The notes below the pieces were generated by a model, which saw only the letters and a program-made list of their open reading frames with translations, ran no database searches and was not told the origin of the DNA. This document shows positions 1-11,894 of a DNA stretch of 35,000 nt, one piece after another; position 1 is the first letter of the stretch, and each line of letters starts with the position of its first letter. The DNA lies in NCBI GenBank assembly GCA_018398765.1, contig JAHBMJ010003590.1, positions 94,148-129,147 on the forward strand, in the 5' to 3' direction. Made by a program: the position numbers and the translations under genes. This DNA is from Chromera velia. Taxonomy: Eukaryota > Sar > Chromeraceae.

Positions 1-60
1 CAGGCAGGCAGGCAGGAAGGAATAAGGGGAATCATGAAGGAAGAAAGACAGGAAGGGACA
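1..60. repeat. CAGG microsatellite at the window edge
   Basis: The window opens inside a short run of CAGG units that decays into AAGG/AAGA-rich sequence. The same tetranucleotide recurs at 3.4-4.6 kb, 10.5 kb and 25.8 kb, so it is a common simple repeat of this genome. Confidence 0.8.
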
Positions 61-163
61 GACTTCAGAAACTGTAGATAGTCCAATTCCTAAACAGTGA
101 TCCAGACTCAGCTTGAGCTGGAACAAGTCGGGACCTTCAGCGATCGAGCGCGGGTACATGCCT

Positions 164-1111
164 TCATTCATTGCCAAGCTTCTGCTCTTGTGCAAACTTG
201 ATGAATTTGCGCGTGAAATGAAACTCGTCACACCCTTGCCGGTACACACACGCCCGTTCTATGAGGTGCAGCAGCAATTCGGCCGCCTTGAGCTCTTCAT
301 TTTTTATCAACTGTTCCATAAGAAACAAGCGATCAGGGCGGCTGAAGAACTTCCCCCTCCCACCACCGAAGATTTCTTGACAGAGTCGCGCCCTCTCCAG
401 CTTTCGCGGCATGACCAACTGAGACTCAACATCCAGCTCTGTTGGATACATCCAAGCAAGAATGTCAGACATCGCAACCTTCTCAGAGAACTTCAACTCA
501 TGGATGGTAGGCTTGCCATGCTTTTTTCTCGAGCGATTTTCGACGATGGATCCATGGACCCTGCATGGCGCTTGGAGGGCGTGCTTGCTGATCACATCCC
601 AAAGATCCATGAGAAAATCCGGATTGCTGGCTGCAAAACGAAGTGTCATATCAGCATTTGTCCTATCAACACCCAGACTTCCATCTCCCTCAAATATTCC
701 CCGAACAAGGTCACTGTAGTGCTCTTCAAACGCGGAGTCCAGCCTCGGTAGACGGATGAACCTGTGCTTCTGAGAGTGGGAAAAGTCTTCCCTCACGGAA
801 TCTCTTTTCAACATCTCACAAACACTCTCCCACAGCCGTGTGCAGGAGATTCCTAAGTGAACAGCAGGATGAGGTGTACCTCCCAGGGTTTGGGTGTAGA
901 AGGAGATGGGATGGGAACTCTCCAAAACAGCTTTCAAACGCTGCAACCACACGTAGTCTGTATATTTCTGTCCCCACCGAATGACACGCTTGGCAGCCAC
1001 ACTTCCATCTGTCAGCACCGCACCGAAAAACCAGCAGGTCTCTGCCGAATTAAGGCCATTTATGAGAAAATTGGAATTCACAACATGTTTTCGTCCCATT
1101 CTTAATGCCAT
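164..1111 (-). CDS. Free-standing LAGLIDADG homing endonuclease, 315 aa
   Basis: This is an uninterrupted single-exon reading frame of 315 residues. Two LAGLIDADG-type helices are visible: WFFGAVLTDGS at residues 27-37 (acidic residue D35) and LVRGIFEGDGSLG at residues 135-147 (D143). The spacing of about 108 residues is typical of monomeric double-motif enzymes, in which the two helices form the domain interface and the aspartates bind the metal at the cleavage site. Such enzymes cut a long asymmetric DNA site and spread their own gene. The start is the ATG at 1111, in the context AAGATGG, with an in-frame TAG two codons upstream; the stop is TGA. I see no intein splicing motifs or host exons around it, so it looks free-standing. 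Base use resembles the other nuclear genes rather than AT-rich organelle DNA. Family assignment is firm; target site and activity are unknown. Confidence 0.8.
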   Translation of the reverse strand: MALRMGRKHVVNSNFLINGLNSAETCWFFGAVLTDGSVAAKRVIRWGQKYTDYVWLQRLKAVLESSHPISFYTQTLGGTPHPAVHLGISCTRLWESVCEMLKRDSVREDFSHSQKHRFIRLPRLDSAFEEHYSDLVRGIFEGDGSLGVDRTNADMTLRFAASNPDFLMDLWDVISKHALQAPCRVHGSIVENRSRKKHGKPTIHELKFSEKVAMSDILAWMYPTELDVESQLVMPRKLERARLCQEIFGGGRGKFFSRPDRLFLMEQLIKNEELKAAELLLHLIERACVYRQGCDEFHFTRKFIKFAQEQKLGNE

Positions 1112-2602
1112 CTTGAACTACGCGGTTCCAGCTGATGGAGACGTAACTCGATCGCGTCTCTCTTGGCTTGTGGACAAAAGTTGAGCGGAATGCTTTGGTA
1201 GCAACAAACTGTTTCTTGGAGACATGTATACTTTTTATTAGAGACGGGAGTCCGACGCGCTACAAGAATCGGCACCAGATCCAACGTTCCTTCCTGGGCA
1301 CTGACCCTTCCTGACATCAAATACGCTGATGTACGCTGACCTTCCGCTCTGCACCTCCGTACACATGAATCCCACTGTAGTGCAGCATTCAACCTATTGC
1401 CGCATTTTTGCTCTTTGATCGGAGCATCACTGCCGCCTGACTCCCCTGGAACAATCCGAAAAGTGCCAATGCATCATTTGATCGAATCGCATACAGCTAT
1501 CGATACATATTACTTAGTATGCATCTGACGTACGCAAGCGTGCGAACAGCCCCGGAAAGCCCCCTAATCTGTGAGTTAATTTTTTTTTTCTAACCTTCCT
1601 GGCTGCAGCTGCAGTGCAGCAGTTGCTCATTCTGCTGTATTCTGCTGCTGAAATGTACGAAGTAGTACGAAGGTTTGTTTGAATCCGGCCTGGCGGTACT
1701 TTACGGCTTAGCTTCGCATTATTTCGCGTAAAGAAGAAGAAGGTCTATAAAGTTATATAAAGTTTTGTATATACACCTTACGATTCATTTTTTTAACAAA
1801 ACTTAACCGTAATTCGGAGATATTCGAAGACAATGGTTTACAATAGTTTTCTAATTAACAAAAAAAAAAAAGACTGTACCAAACGGAAGTTCAACAAGAA
1901 GGCCTGAAAGGTTGTACGACGTTGCATCGACGCAATGTACATACATGTAGGACATTGTGGGTAACATTCTATAATGTTTTAATTTAATATTTCTAGATAT
2001 GTTCAAAAGATTAACTATAGATTTAACATAAGTTAACCTGCAAGTTACTGGAGAAGTTAACTTAATATATAGGCAGTAATAATACCATTAGAAAGTAATA
2101 TCTTTGTCAATCAATATCATGAGAGAGACTCAGACAGTGTCACAGTGAACTCAAGTTGTAGCTATCAATTATTAGATTAATAAGAAATTTTAGTCGAAAA
2201 CGTAAATTTATGAATGCCAGGATCTGAAATAAATATTTATTTATATGTTTGAGCTTACCACTGCATGAATTTACTAGTAACTACTAGTAAGATATAACCA
2301 GGAATGTAGAGTTCTTGTGAAGTATGTTTATAAGCGTTGTTTTGCTAGAAAGACTTTAGACTCTCCCAGTTTCTTCCAAAATTCTTTGGTCAGTCTGCAC
2401 ATCCTTCAAAGAGATTTTCTGACTACAATTTAAACAGACTGCTTTAAAAAGTGCATACACCTTAGGCTTTTCCCCTGGACTCTCATACACATACATGCAA
2501 ATTCCCCCCCAAAGTTTCCTTTCTTTATTGTTTGTTTCCTCCAGATTTCTTTTTTCCATCCATCCACACCTCAGTCGGGAATACAGTGAGTCAATGAGTC
2601 CC
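1112..2602. other. Intergenic, with an AT-rich island at about 1740-2350
   Basis: No gene is supported here. The first 600 bases have mixed composition and include a GCCCCGGAAAG word near 1549-1559, which is part of an element found in fuller form near 6438 and 22822. From about 1740 to 2350 the sequence becomes strongly AT-rich, with TTAA, TAGT and ACTAGTAA words and an A12 tract near 1860. It resembles the islands at 8.3, 19.8 and 24.5 kb. Confidence 0.6.
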
Positions 2603-2819
2603 TCAGCATGTGGTCAGGCTGTACAGTCTGCACGCCTCCAAAGCTTCACTCAGGGGCTGCAGCGTCTGCACGAAGACCTCGGGGTCCTGGCCGAACACGT
2701 GACGCTCACGTTCGAGACGCTCCACCGGGGTGTAAAGGAGACCGCGACGACCGACCGCCTTGAACCACCCGAACACCACCTCTCTCTCCGCCTGCAAGCA
2801 CGAAAGCAAGGAGGTAGAT
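2603..2819 (-). CDS. Possible last exon of an unidentified minus-strand gene
   Basis: On the minus strand a TTGCAG acceptor near 2820 opens about 72 residues ending at a stop at 2603. The peptide reads as normal globular protein, for example EREVVFGWFKAVGRRG, then LLYTPVERLERERHVFG, then EVFVQTLQPLSEALEA. It lacks the low complexity of its surroundings. I do not recognise the family and could not join it convincingly to upstream exons. A minus-strand segment at about 4870-5033 (starting VGNWLPSGELCRRNSYFV after a GATGCAG acceptor) could belong to the same gene. It could also be a chance open frame. Confidence 0.3.
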
Positions 2820-2839
2820 GAAAGCGTGCAGAGGGCCAA

Positions 2840-3318
2840 AGTACAGGCAGATAAGCAGGCAGAGAGACGCTACACAGAAGTCAAAAGAACGTCTCTCTAT
2901 GCTGAATGAGTGAGGCAAGAAAACATAGTCATACTGAAATGCGGGAGCTCCTCCACCTCACGATGAAAAAATCGTCCAAAGTCCCTCCAAATTCATTCAT
3001 GAGGGAAAAGGGACTAGTTGCTGAAGTTGAGCAAGAAGTCCAACCGTCACACGCACAGACTGCCGATCGATCGACCAGGCCACTGACCCATCCAAGTTTT
3101 TGGAAAACGCTGTTGGTACGGACCCACGGACCTCCAACTTTCAGACGCCGACCCCATTTCTTCTAACCTCTGCACATCTGTTGTTTTTTCAGAGTCCCGG
3201 AAAGCGCCTCATTCACAGTCACTCAGGGGGGGCGAGGAAAGACACAGAGACAGACCAGAACAGACAAACAGAAGCGCCGACACGAATACAGGGTCCGAAG
3301 TTCAACAACCACTTGATC
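2840..3318. other. Non-coding flank of the tandem array
   Basis: No coding signal is convincing on either strand. The sequence is of mixed composition and leads into the repeat array. A CCCGGAAAGCGCC word occurs near 3195. Confidence 0.5.
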
Positions 3319-4850
3319 GAGTTTACCTCTGATGCCCTTTTCTGTTTACCACTGTGCACTTTCAAGTACAGTACAACAGTGACGCAGAGAGAACATACAG
3401 AGACTTACGCGACTTCTCAAAAAGACTATCACAGGCAAGCAAGCAGACAGGCAGGCAGAGAGGCAGGCAGACAGGCAGGCAGGCAGACAGGCAGGCAGGC
3501 AGACAGGCAGGCAGGCAGGCAGGCAGACAGGCAGACAGACAGACAGACAGACAGGCAGGCAGACAGGCAGGCAGGCCGAGTTTACCTCTGATGCCCTTTT
3601 CTGTTTACCACTGTGCACTTTCAAGTACAGTACAACATTGACGCACAGAGAACACACAGAGACTCACATGAGTTTACCTCTGATGCCCTTTTCTGTTTAC
3701 CACAGTGCACTTTCAAGTCAAGTACAACATTGACGCACAGAGAACACACAGAGACGTACACGACTTCACAAACAGACTATGACAGGCAGGCAGGCAGGCA
3801 GACAGGCAGACAGGCCGAGTTTACCTCTGATGCCCTTTTCTGTTTACCAATGTGCACTTTCAAGTACAGTACAACAGTGACGCACAGAGAACATACAGAG
3901 ACTCACACGAGTTTACCTCTGATGCCCTTTTCTGTTTACCACTGTGCAGTTTCAAGTACAGTACAACATTGAGGCACAGAGAACACACAGAGACTCACAC
4001 GACTTCACAAACAGACTATCACAGGCAAGCAAGCAGGCACACAGGCAAGCCGGCAGGCAGGCAGACAGGCCGACTTTACCTCTGATGCCCTTTTCTGTTT
4101 ACCAGAGTGCACTTTCAAGTACAGTACAACAGTGACGACAGAGAACACATACAGAGACTTACGCGACTTCACAAACAGACTATCACTGGCAAGCAAGCAG
4201 ACAGGCAGGCAGGCAAAGAGGCAGGCAGGCAAAGAGGCAGGCAGGCAGACAGGCAAGCAGGCAGGCAGACAGACAGACAGGCAGACAGGCCGAGTTTACC
4301 TCTGATGCCCTTTTCTGTTTACCAATGTGCACTTTCAAGTACAGTACAACAGTGACGCACAGAGAACATACAGAGACTCACACGAGTTTACCTCTGATGC
4401 CCTTTTCTGTTTACCACTGTGCACTTTCAAGTACAGTACAACATTGACGCTCAGAGAACATACAGAGACTCACACGACTTCACAAACCGACTATCACAGG
4501 AAAGCAAGCAGACAGGCAGGCAGGCAAAGAGGCAGGCAGACAGGCAGGCAGGCAGACAGGCAGGCAGGCAGGCAGGCAGACATGCAGACAGACAGACAGA
4601 CAGACAGGCAGGCAGACAGGCAGACAGGCCGAGTTTACCTCTGATGCCCTTTTCTGTTTACCAATGTGCACTTTCAAGTACAGTACAACAGTGACGCACA
4701 GAGAACATACAGAGACTCACACGAGTTTACCTCTGATGCCCTTTTCTGTTTACCACTGTGCACTTTCAAGTACAGTACAACATTGACGCACAGAGAACAT
4801 ACAGAGACTCACACGACTTCACAAACAGACTATCACAGACTACAAAAAAT
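3319..4850. repeat. Higher-order tandem repeat with ten ~90 bp cores and CAGG/CAGA tracts
   Basis: A core of about 90 bp, beginning GAGTTTACCTCTGATGCCC, is present ten times, starting near 3319, 3578, 3670, 3818, 3909, 4071, 4290, 4384, 4631 and 4721. Spacings fall into two classes. Short steps of 90-93 bp join one core directly to the next. Long steps of 149-258 bp add ACTTCACAAACAGACTATCAC plus a CAGG/CAGA tract. Long and short steps mostly alternate, so the evolving unit is a dimer. Cores are nearly identical while the tetranucleotide tract length varies. Open frames of up to 163 residues cross this region only because the repeat lacks stops. Confidence 0.9.
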
Positions 4851-5527
4851 GCGGAATCCTGGATAAGCAACCGCCCACGCGTTCGTCTTCCGGTCCGCCT
4901 CCCTGCGCCTTCAACAAATGTTCCAGCATCGATCACATCATCCCGTGTGTTCAGGATTCCCGTCGACAGAGAGGGGGAGGGGGTTTTCGGCTGCACGAAG
5001 TAACTGTTCCGTCTGCAGAGTTCACCAGACGGAAGCCAATTCCCAACCTGCATCCACATCATCATTCATCTATCGAGTCGGATGGAAACGCTTAGACCTA
5101 CCAAAAGAGACGAAGACAGGCATATGATCCAGCACGACAGGACAGCGAGCACAGCACATGCAATGAGGATCGAAGAGCGAAAGAGAGGGGGTAATAAATG
5201 TACCGTGCATCTTCTGTCTCCTGTCGAGCAGCGCCGAGACCTCGTTCCCTCCCTCGGTCTCGATCGTCATTCCGTTTGCTCTTCTAGTTTTTCTACCTCG
5301 ATCGTGCCAGATATATAACGCGTTTTTCTTTCGCTTAGTTACTCCGCGATCGACGCATACACGCACCTTCTCAGTTGTTGGACCCCTCTGTGACTGTTAG
5401 CAGCTTCCCTTGTCGTCTCTCGCCCGTCTTTCCGTCTCTTCCTGGTCTTCTTCGAGATCGCCGCAGTTCTGCCGGAAATACAAGGCAGGAAGGAGAAAAA
5501 ATCAACTGTCATCTTCTCATACAAGCT

Positions 5528-5690
<163 letters not shown>

Positions 5691-6437
5691 GCGTAGGTGT
5701 GTTCTCTTCTCTGACCCTCACCTCCCCGTCCCCCCATTCCCTCCTTCAACCGACCGCAGGTATAAGGAGTGGCCAGCTCCTTCAGAGAAAGGCAGAACGC
5801 TATCAACAGCATCTCCACTGAGAAAGGGCCACAGTCCCAAAACCCCCATTTTTTGACCAAAGAAGCAGTTGCAGACGCCCCGACTGCAGAAGGCCCTCGC
5901 GCAACACCAAGAAACGTATACCCTACCATCTGAGCAACAGATTGAGATCATTTCGACACCGTCATCCGCGCTATCTGCCCTCGAATACTCAGCATTGTAC
6001 AGGATCGGACCAGATTAGTCAGCTCTCCTCCCCCCATGAGACCCGACACGGCTTCCAGCAGCCTTCTTTCCCCCGCAGTAAATCAACAATCCTGCCACTG
6101 ACGCTACCCACTAGACAGCCAGAGCCTGAAGGGAAAGCTCGCCGGTAATGATTCTCCGGCGGGGTTAATGAACGCTGCTCAGACTTTGAGTTCGGGTGTT
6201 CTAGCTGTATGCGGCCTCCCGCTGTCTTCCGTGCACGTGTCTAGGTCCTGTAAACTCCATGCAAAGTTGCAAACTCCACAACAGGTGCATGTGCAGCTGC
6301 CAGATATATATATATATATATAGCTGCCAGATACATGCCAGATACTGCTGCTATATATATATATATATATACTGCTGCTCATGCATGCATGCATGAGAAT
6401 TAAGCATTCATGCATGGGGTTGTGGGAAAAAAATACG

Positions 6438-6479
6438 TGCATGGCCCCGGAAAGTATATATACGCGTGTGGGGCACTTA
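6438..6479 (+). promoter_or_regulatory. Conserved element upstream of the ankyrin gene (copy 1)
   Basis: The 17-mer TGCATGGCCCCGGAAAG is followed after 15 bases by GGGGCACTTA. The same two blocks, identical and in the same order with a 10-base gap, occur at 22822-22858. Both copies lie on the strand of, and a few hundred bases upstream of, a plus-strand gene: 319 bases before the ATG at 6799, and 206 bases before the trefoil-PARP gene. GCCCC and GGGGC could pair as a short stem. A promoter role is inference; a small dispersed repeat is the alternative. Confidence 0.45.
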
Positions 6480-6798
6480 ATGGAAAGGTATCCGCGGTTT
6501 GCGCGGGGTCGTTCGCACGCACAAATTCTGACTTGTGTGGTGCAACACTGCATGCCTGTACGTATACCTACGCACATAATTAGCTTGCAACATGTATATA
6601 TATATATATATATATAGGCAGTCAGAATCCGCCTACCTTCAATTGCTGACAATTTGCCGTTCAGGCTGGGAGCTAGACCAGACCACAGGGAAGTAAAGAA
6701 ACTGCTTTTGAACCATACAGACGCTTGCCTTTTGTTTAGACGGGAGGAGAAGGGAGGGAGAGGCAGGTTTGAACCTCGAACAACAGTGAACAACAGTT

Positions 6799-8249
6799 AT
6801 GCGACTGAACCAGACTGAGCTGGACGCCATCGTTGCGTCATTGGCATCTGCAGTGAAGAAGGTGGGGCTGCGCATTCGTTCAAGACTTATGACACCCACT
6901 ACAGCCAAATCAATCCAAAAGAGCCTCGCAGCTCTTCATGCAAGGCTTGACGAAAGTGTGCGCAACACGTATGCGTTTGATCTTTGTCATCTTGAGGATA
7001 GTGTTGGCCTCGATGTCATCACTGCCATAAGTGCCTTTCAGCCCACTTCATCCGCTCAACTCTACACTACACTGAAGCGTGGGGAGGAAACCAATGACAT
7101 CCGGGACTTCACCATGCTGCTGAAGTATGGTGCGCAGGTGAATGAAATCGTCGAGGGGGAGACACCTCTGACGAGGGCGATAAAGAGACTACCACAAGTT
7201 TACAAGAGAGAGGCGGTGAAATGCCTCTTGGACAGTGGTGCCGACCCCAATATGCAGAACAACAAAGCTGAGTCCCCTGTCATCCTTGCACTGAAGACAG
7301 ACGCTGGCTTCTCCTTGCTTGCATGCATGGAGAGGCGTCTATTTATGTCCCTCGACCATGCCCTCGAAGACAACGGGGAAGAGTTCGGGTTGAAGGGGCA
7401 GAGGCTCCTCTACAGAGTTGTGGAGGGGGGGGGAAGCGGGCAGTGAAAGATATGATGCACGCCTTCACGTGTGCGGGCGTCCCTTTCGTGGCCCTGCTTG
7501 ACCCTGCACGACTCCAGGGTGACGCGGGAGGCGGAGGTCGCGGGGGGATTGGCGTTTGTGTGGTCGCGGGATGTCGAGGGAGCTCTGGGGATCACCAAGG
7601 CGCCCGGGGGGAGAGCAGTGCCGATCCCCAAGGATCATGTTCTGCGGGCGCTGAGGGACCCTAAGCTAGCCCCAGAGCTCTTCAAGCTCATTGGGTTTTT
7701 TCGGGAGAAGGGAGCCATCGGGCAGGCGAGGGAGGGCTTTTCAAAGCACTCTCTCATCGAGCTCTCCTCAGATGAAGAGAGTGATGGCCGTGGCGAGAAG
7801 GGGAAGACTGCTGAGAAGGCCGACTCCGGGGAGGATCGGCCTGCAAAGAGCACGAAGAAGGAGGGGGAAGAGAAAGAAGATTGAAATTGCTGAGTGGAAG
7901 GGCGGGAGAGGAATGCAAAGAATGTGCAGGAAGCAGTAACGGTGGGGCGCGATCACAGGATTTCAAGAAGCAAACTCCGCTCATGTACGCATGCAAGAAG
8001 GGAAAACTTTCAGTTGTTCAGAAGGTTCTTGACCTGATCAACGCTCCTGAATCAGCTTCTGAGCTGCAAGCTCACATCGACCTCAAAGATGATGACGGGA
8101 ACACCGCGCTGTTTCTCGCTGCGAAGGCGGGACACGCGGCCGTCGTGTCTCTCCTGCTCTCTCGCGGTGCCAATAAAGACCTGCAGAACAACGTTGGCAG
8201 AAAAGCAAAGGATGTTGCTGCAAAGAAGCTTCAGCATCTCCTTCAATAA
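6799..8249 (+). CDS. Ankyrin-repeat protein, reading frame interrupted
   Basis: The first frame (6799-7446) begins with a helical region and then shows ankyrin repeats: DFTMLLKYGAQVNEIVEGET, then TPLTRAIKRL, then AVKCLLDSGADPNMQNN. Ankyrin repeats continue at about 7970-8246 with TPLMYACKKGKLSVVQKVL, DDDGNTALFLAAKAGHAAVV and SLLLSRGANKDLQNNVGRKA. These are helix-turn-helix protein-binding modules. The frame breaks after a G-run at 7426-7434. A protein-like stretch (VKDMMHAFTCAGVPFVALLD) follows in a second frame until about 7540. The first frame then resumes to a TGA at 7882-7884 and ends in a Ser/Asp/Lys/Glu-rich segment, and the final repeats are again in the second frame. A splice from GAGA/GTGATG (near 7779) to GTGCAG/GAAGC (near 7931) would restore phase for the last switch, but lacks a pyrimidine tract. 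Small introns, homopolymer errors or true frameshifts are all possible. Family is clear; gene integrity is not. Confidence 0.7.
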
Positions 8250-9077
8250 GTAGGCGATTGACAATTCATGAACGACGTTGAACGTTTATCACAGTTGGTA
8301 ATCTTAGGCATTATCCGGCCTGGTCACTGTTACAGTAATATATTCAAACCTAGGCACAAACATTTTTTATTGTCTTATGTTCTTCAATTTTTTTATGTAT
8401 AGTTATTATTCTAAGTTATATGTGCATGTGTTTTTAAATTTTCTAACTGACACATTTTTTTTTAATTTAAAAGGCAAAGTGGGACTCAGATTAGGAATCA
8501 AAATTTCTAGTAAAATTTAGAATGAGGGTTATGGGATTACTACCTGGATTAGCCTTCGATAGGCTATAAAGTAAAACAATTTGAAAGCCATTCATTTCAG
8601 TGATCATTTCACATATAGCAATGATAACATCCTGAATAGTAGTACTAAACTTTAATAATATTATAGTTCTCCTAGTAAGAACTAAGAACTTTAAACATTT
8701 ATATATTATATAATGAAACATTGAATGACAACAACTGAAATACATTTTACCGTCAAAAATATAAGTGATAAGTCGGGGTCTAGATCGGGGTTTAAATTTT
8801 TTATCTTCAGAGACTCTGATTTTTTTAAATCAACGTTTCAAGTTATTAGTGTTCAATACACAGTATAGAATTATCTAGGGCTAGTTATTGCCCTGACAAG
8901 CCAGGAACCAAAACTCGTGGACCCCGCGCTACTCTTCGATACTATTCATTGGTTTGACCCGATCTAGACCCCACTGGCAACTTGGAGTGGACGTGCGTGG
9001 CTGTTTCCTTGATGACCACCAGTTGCCCTTTTTCTTTCATCGAGGGTGTCGCCTTCAACAATGCATGACTCCTGTGT
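8250..9077. other. AT-rich island between convergent genes
   Basis: From about 8280 to 8890 the sequence is strongly AT-rich, with T and A runs and TATTATATAATG-like words. It separates the 3' end of the ankyrin gene from the 3' end of the minus-strand JmjC gene. No gene is seen. Confidence 0.6.
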
Positions 9078-10680
9078 TTATCCCCATCCCCCTCCTCCAC
9101 CTTTTTCCTGCAGCCTTTTCCAAAACGAAAACCCCGCTGTCTGGTCTCTGCTCCCTGCTGCTGGTGGTGGTGGCTGAGAGGCATCCGGCACTTCTCGATC
9201 CTCTCCAAAAAGGGAACCTGTTGTCTCCTGGTCTGTCGCATGGCTGGTTGGAGGGTTTGTTGATGGGGTTTCCAGGTGTCCAGGGGCACTACACGACTGC
9301 CTCTCAGTCTCCAAGCATCCGTTCGAAACGACAGGATTTTCCCCGCTTCCACGGCTCTGCTTCCTTGCGGCCAGAAGCGAGGACAGGCGATTGAACGAAC
9401 AGGAAGCACCACTCGAAGGCCCCTCACCCCCGTCTCCTTCAATAGACGTGGCGCCACCGCCCCCGTCTCCCTCCTCACCTCTCATGAGCTCCGGGCGTTC
9501 CCTCCGGAGGGCGGCGTCAAATTCGTCCCCGAGGGTGGACCGTCTGCTCTCTGGAACGCCTGCGGGAAGGGAAGGGATGCATGAGGTCGAAAAAGAAAAA
9601 GCGAGCTGGCTGTTGAGGAAGAAAAAAGCATGTGCAGACGCCTGGACAAGCACGAAACAAAAACACGCCGAGGCAGTGGTATCGCGGTTGACACTTTTGT
9701 CGCAGCTGTCTTGCATTCCCTCCCTCCCTCCCTCCGACAGCGTCTGACGTCCAATTGACAGCATTCATGAATGAATCCACCTACCTACCGGAGATCTGTT
9801 CCTTCCTGTTGTGGAGGAAAGAGCGCACGTGCTTGAGAGCCCTTGGAGAGACGAAGTTCTGTGTGATGGCGATGGTCTCATCCTCAACGTTCAACACGGC
9901 ATGCCACCAGCCTGCAGGACTTACAGGGAAGGCAAAAGAAGGGAGAGCTTGGACTTCGTGAATGTGAGCGTTGTGTTATTTCATGTTACTCGTCCTTGTG
10001 AGAAGAAAAAGCAGGAGAGACAAAAATGTCTGTTCACTGGGACAGACAAATCTCGAGAGTACGTCCTCAAAGGAAGGGATGGCATCTGCTCAAGAAGTCA
10101 GTTTCACCCGGGTAGCCTGTCAGCCAAACATGGTCTCAACTTGTGTTCATTTTCTCTGACTTCTTCTTCTTCTTCGTCAATGATGGGATTATGGAAAGGA
10201 GGGGGAAAGAACCTATGATTGTTGTCTGCAACGTCTCGCAAAGCGTAGGGCAAAGAAAGTTGTTTTTTGGCTCGGTCTAGCTCGGCCGACGTACCTCGAG
10301 GAACGAAGATGACGTCCCCTGCATGGACAGTGGTCTCTAGAAGCGTGTATCCACCTGCATGCAGGCAAATTAGTGTGCGTCGATCTTTCAAAGATGAAAA
10401 CAAGCACGTGAAGCCCTTCGTCTGGCTGACTGATGGAACTACCGACTGAGTGACTGATTGACTGACTTACAGAAAGGAGACAATCAGGCAGGCAGGCAGG
10501 CAGGCAGGCAGGCGGGCAAGCAAAAAAAGAAAGACAGACAGGCAGGCTGGCAGGCAGGCAGGACGGTAAGGAAAGAGACAGACAGACAGAACTACAGGCA
10601 GACAGACATGTGTTGGATTTGTCCTTTGCAGCCTCGTAGAAGTTCAGGTACCATTCCACAAGGGACACGGGCTGGGTCAC

Positions 10681-10726
<46 letters not shown>

Positions 10727-10740
10727 ACAAACACATCACA

Positions 10741-10791
<51 letters not shown>

Positions 10792-11857
10792 CCGCTGTAT
10801 AGCTTGTACTCAGTGACTCTTCCATCCTCTACCACATTTCGTCGGCTGCGTTCTCTCAGTCGCACAAGCTTTCAGTCGCACAAGCTGTTGATGCTGGCAT
10901 GATGCACAGGGGAGCTCTCCTTGCTTCCTTTTGTCTGTCCCTCCTTGTTTCTTTTCAGGCATGCACCCCTCGGATCGAGTGGACACGATAATCCGCTTGG
11001 CGCACTCGCTGTTTTTCCAGCTGTCTGTCTGCCCGTCTTACAGGTCCACCCATCTCTCCCCCTTTCTTTTCTTTGCGTGTAGAGGAAGGTAAGGAAGTTA
11101 ACGGGAAGCCCACACATAGGCATCCGCTCCTCAAGTGGTACGAGCTCAAATGCTGACCAAATCTGTATTCCGAAAAGAAACAAAACACAATTCGTTCTTC
11201 AGATGGAGATGCACTCCCCCCGTGTATGCCTTCCTGCCACGTCTTTTCCGTTTCCCTTCCCTTTTTTTAATTCCTTCCTTTCTCTCCCCACCTCTGCCCC
11301 ATCAGGAGAAGGGAAGACCCCTGGCGGCGTAACTCCGGGAGGAAGCATCATCCAGCGTTTTGACCCCTTCACCTGCACGCACGCGCACACGTACACACAC
11401 GCAGACGCGTGTCTGAGCCATTAAAGAGACAGAAGAGGAACGGGAGTTGATAAGAAGTTCGATAATAGGTTCTGAAACGTACTACAACAATTTTTGGAAC
11501 ATGGAGGAATTGCGGGAAGGCAGTCTGAACGGAAAGATTGTGAGATGCGAAAGAACACTTCAGACGCACCCACGGCCTAAGACAAGCAGGGTATCTCTGT
11601 ATTCCCAAAAGACAAAAGAAAAGAGAGAACAAAGCCCAGACCCACCACGGCATTCCAGGCCGAAGTCATGTTCGGGTCAATGTGCCACTTGCTGCCTGAA
11701 CGCTTCGCACCGTAGAGGAGCCACCTGCGCGATCGGCAAAGGGAACAGACGAAAAGTCATCCTCTGCAGAGCTCACCACTTCATTGATTCGTCAGGTCTT
11801 CCTTTCAGGAGAGGACGGAAAAAAAGACAAAAAGGAAGATAGAGAGCCCACATACCA

Positions 11858-11894
<37 letters not shown>

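Noticed and set aside
1102..1392. A 96-codon minus-strand frame just upstream of the homing endonuclease
   Set aside because: No domain, no clear start, overlaps the endonuclease start in another frame, and composition gives no coding signal.
3100..4694. Several overlapping frames encoding Gln/Ala/Gly/Arg/Asp repeats
   Set aside because: They arise from CAGG/CAGA tracts and the 90-bp core, change frame between units and have no splice or start support.
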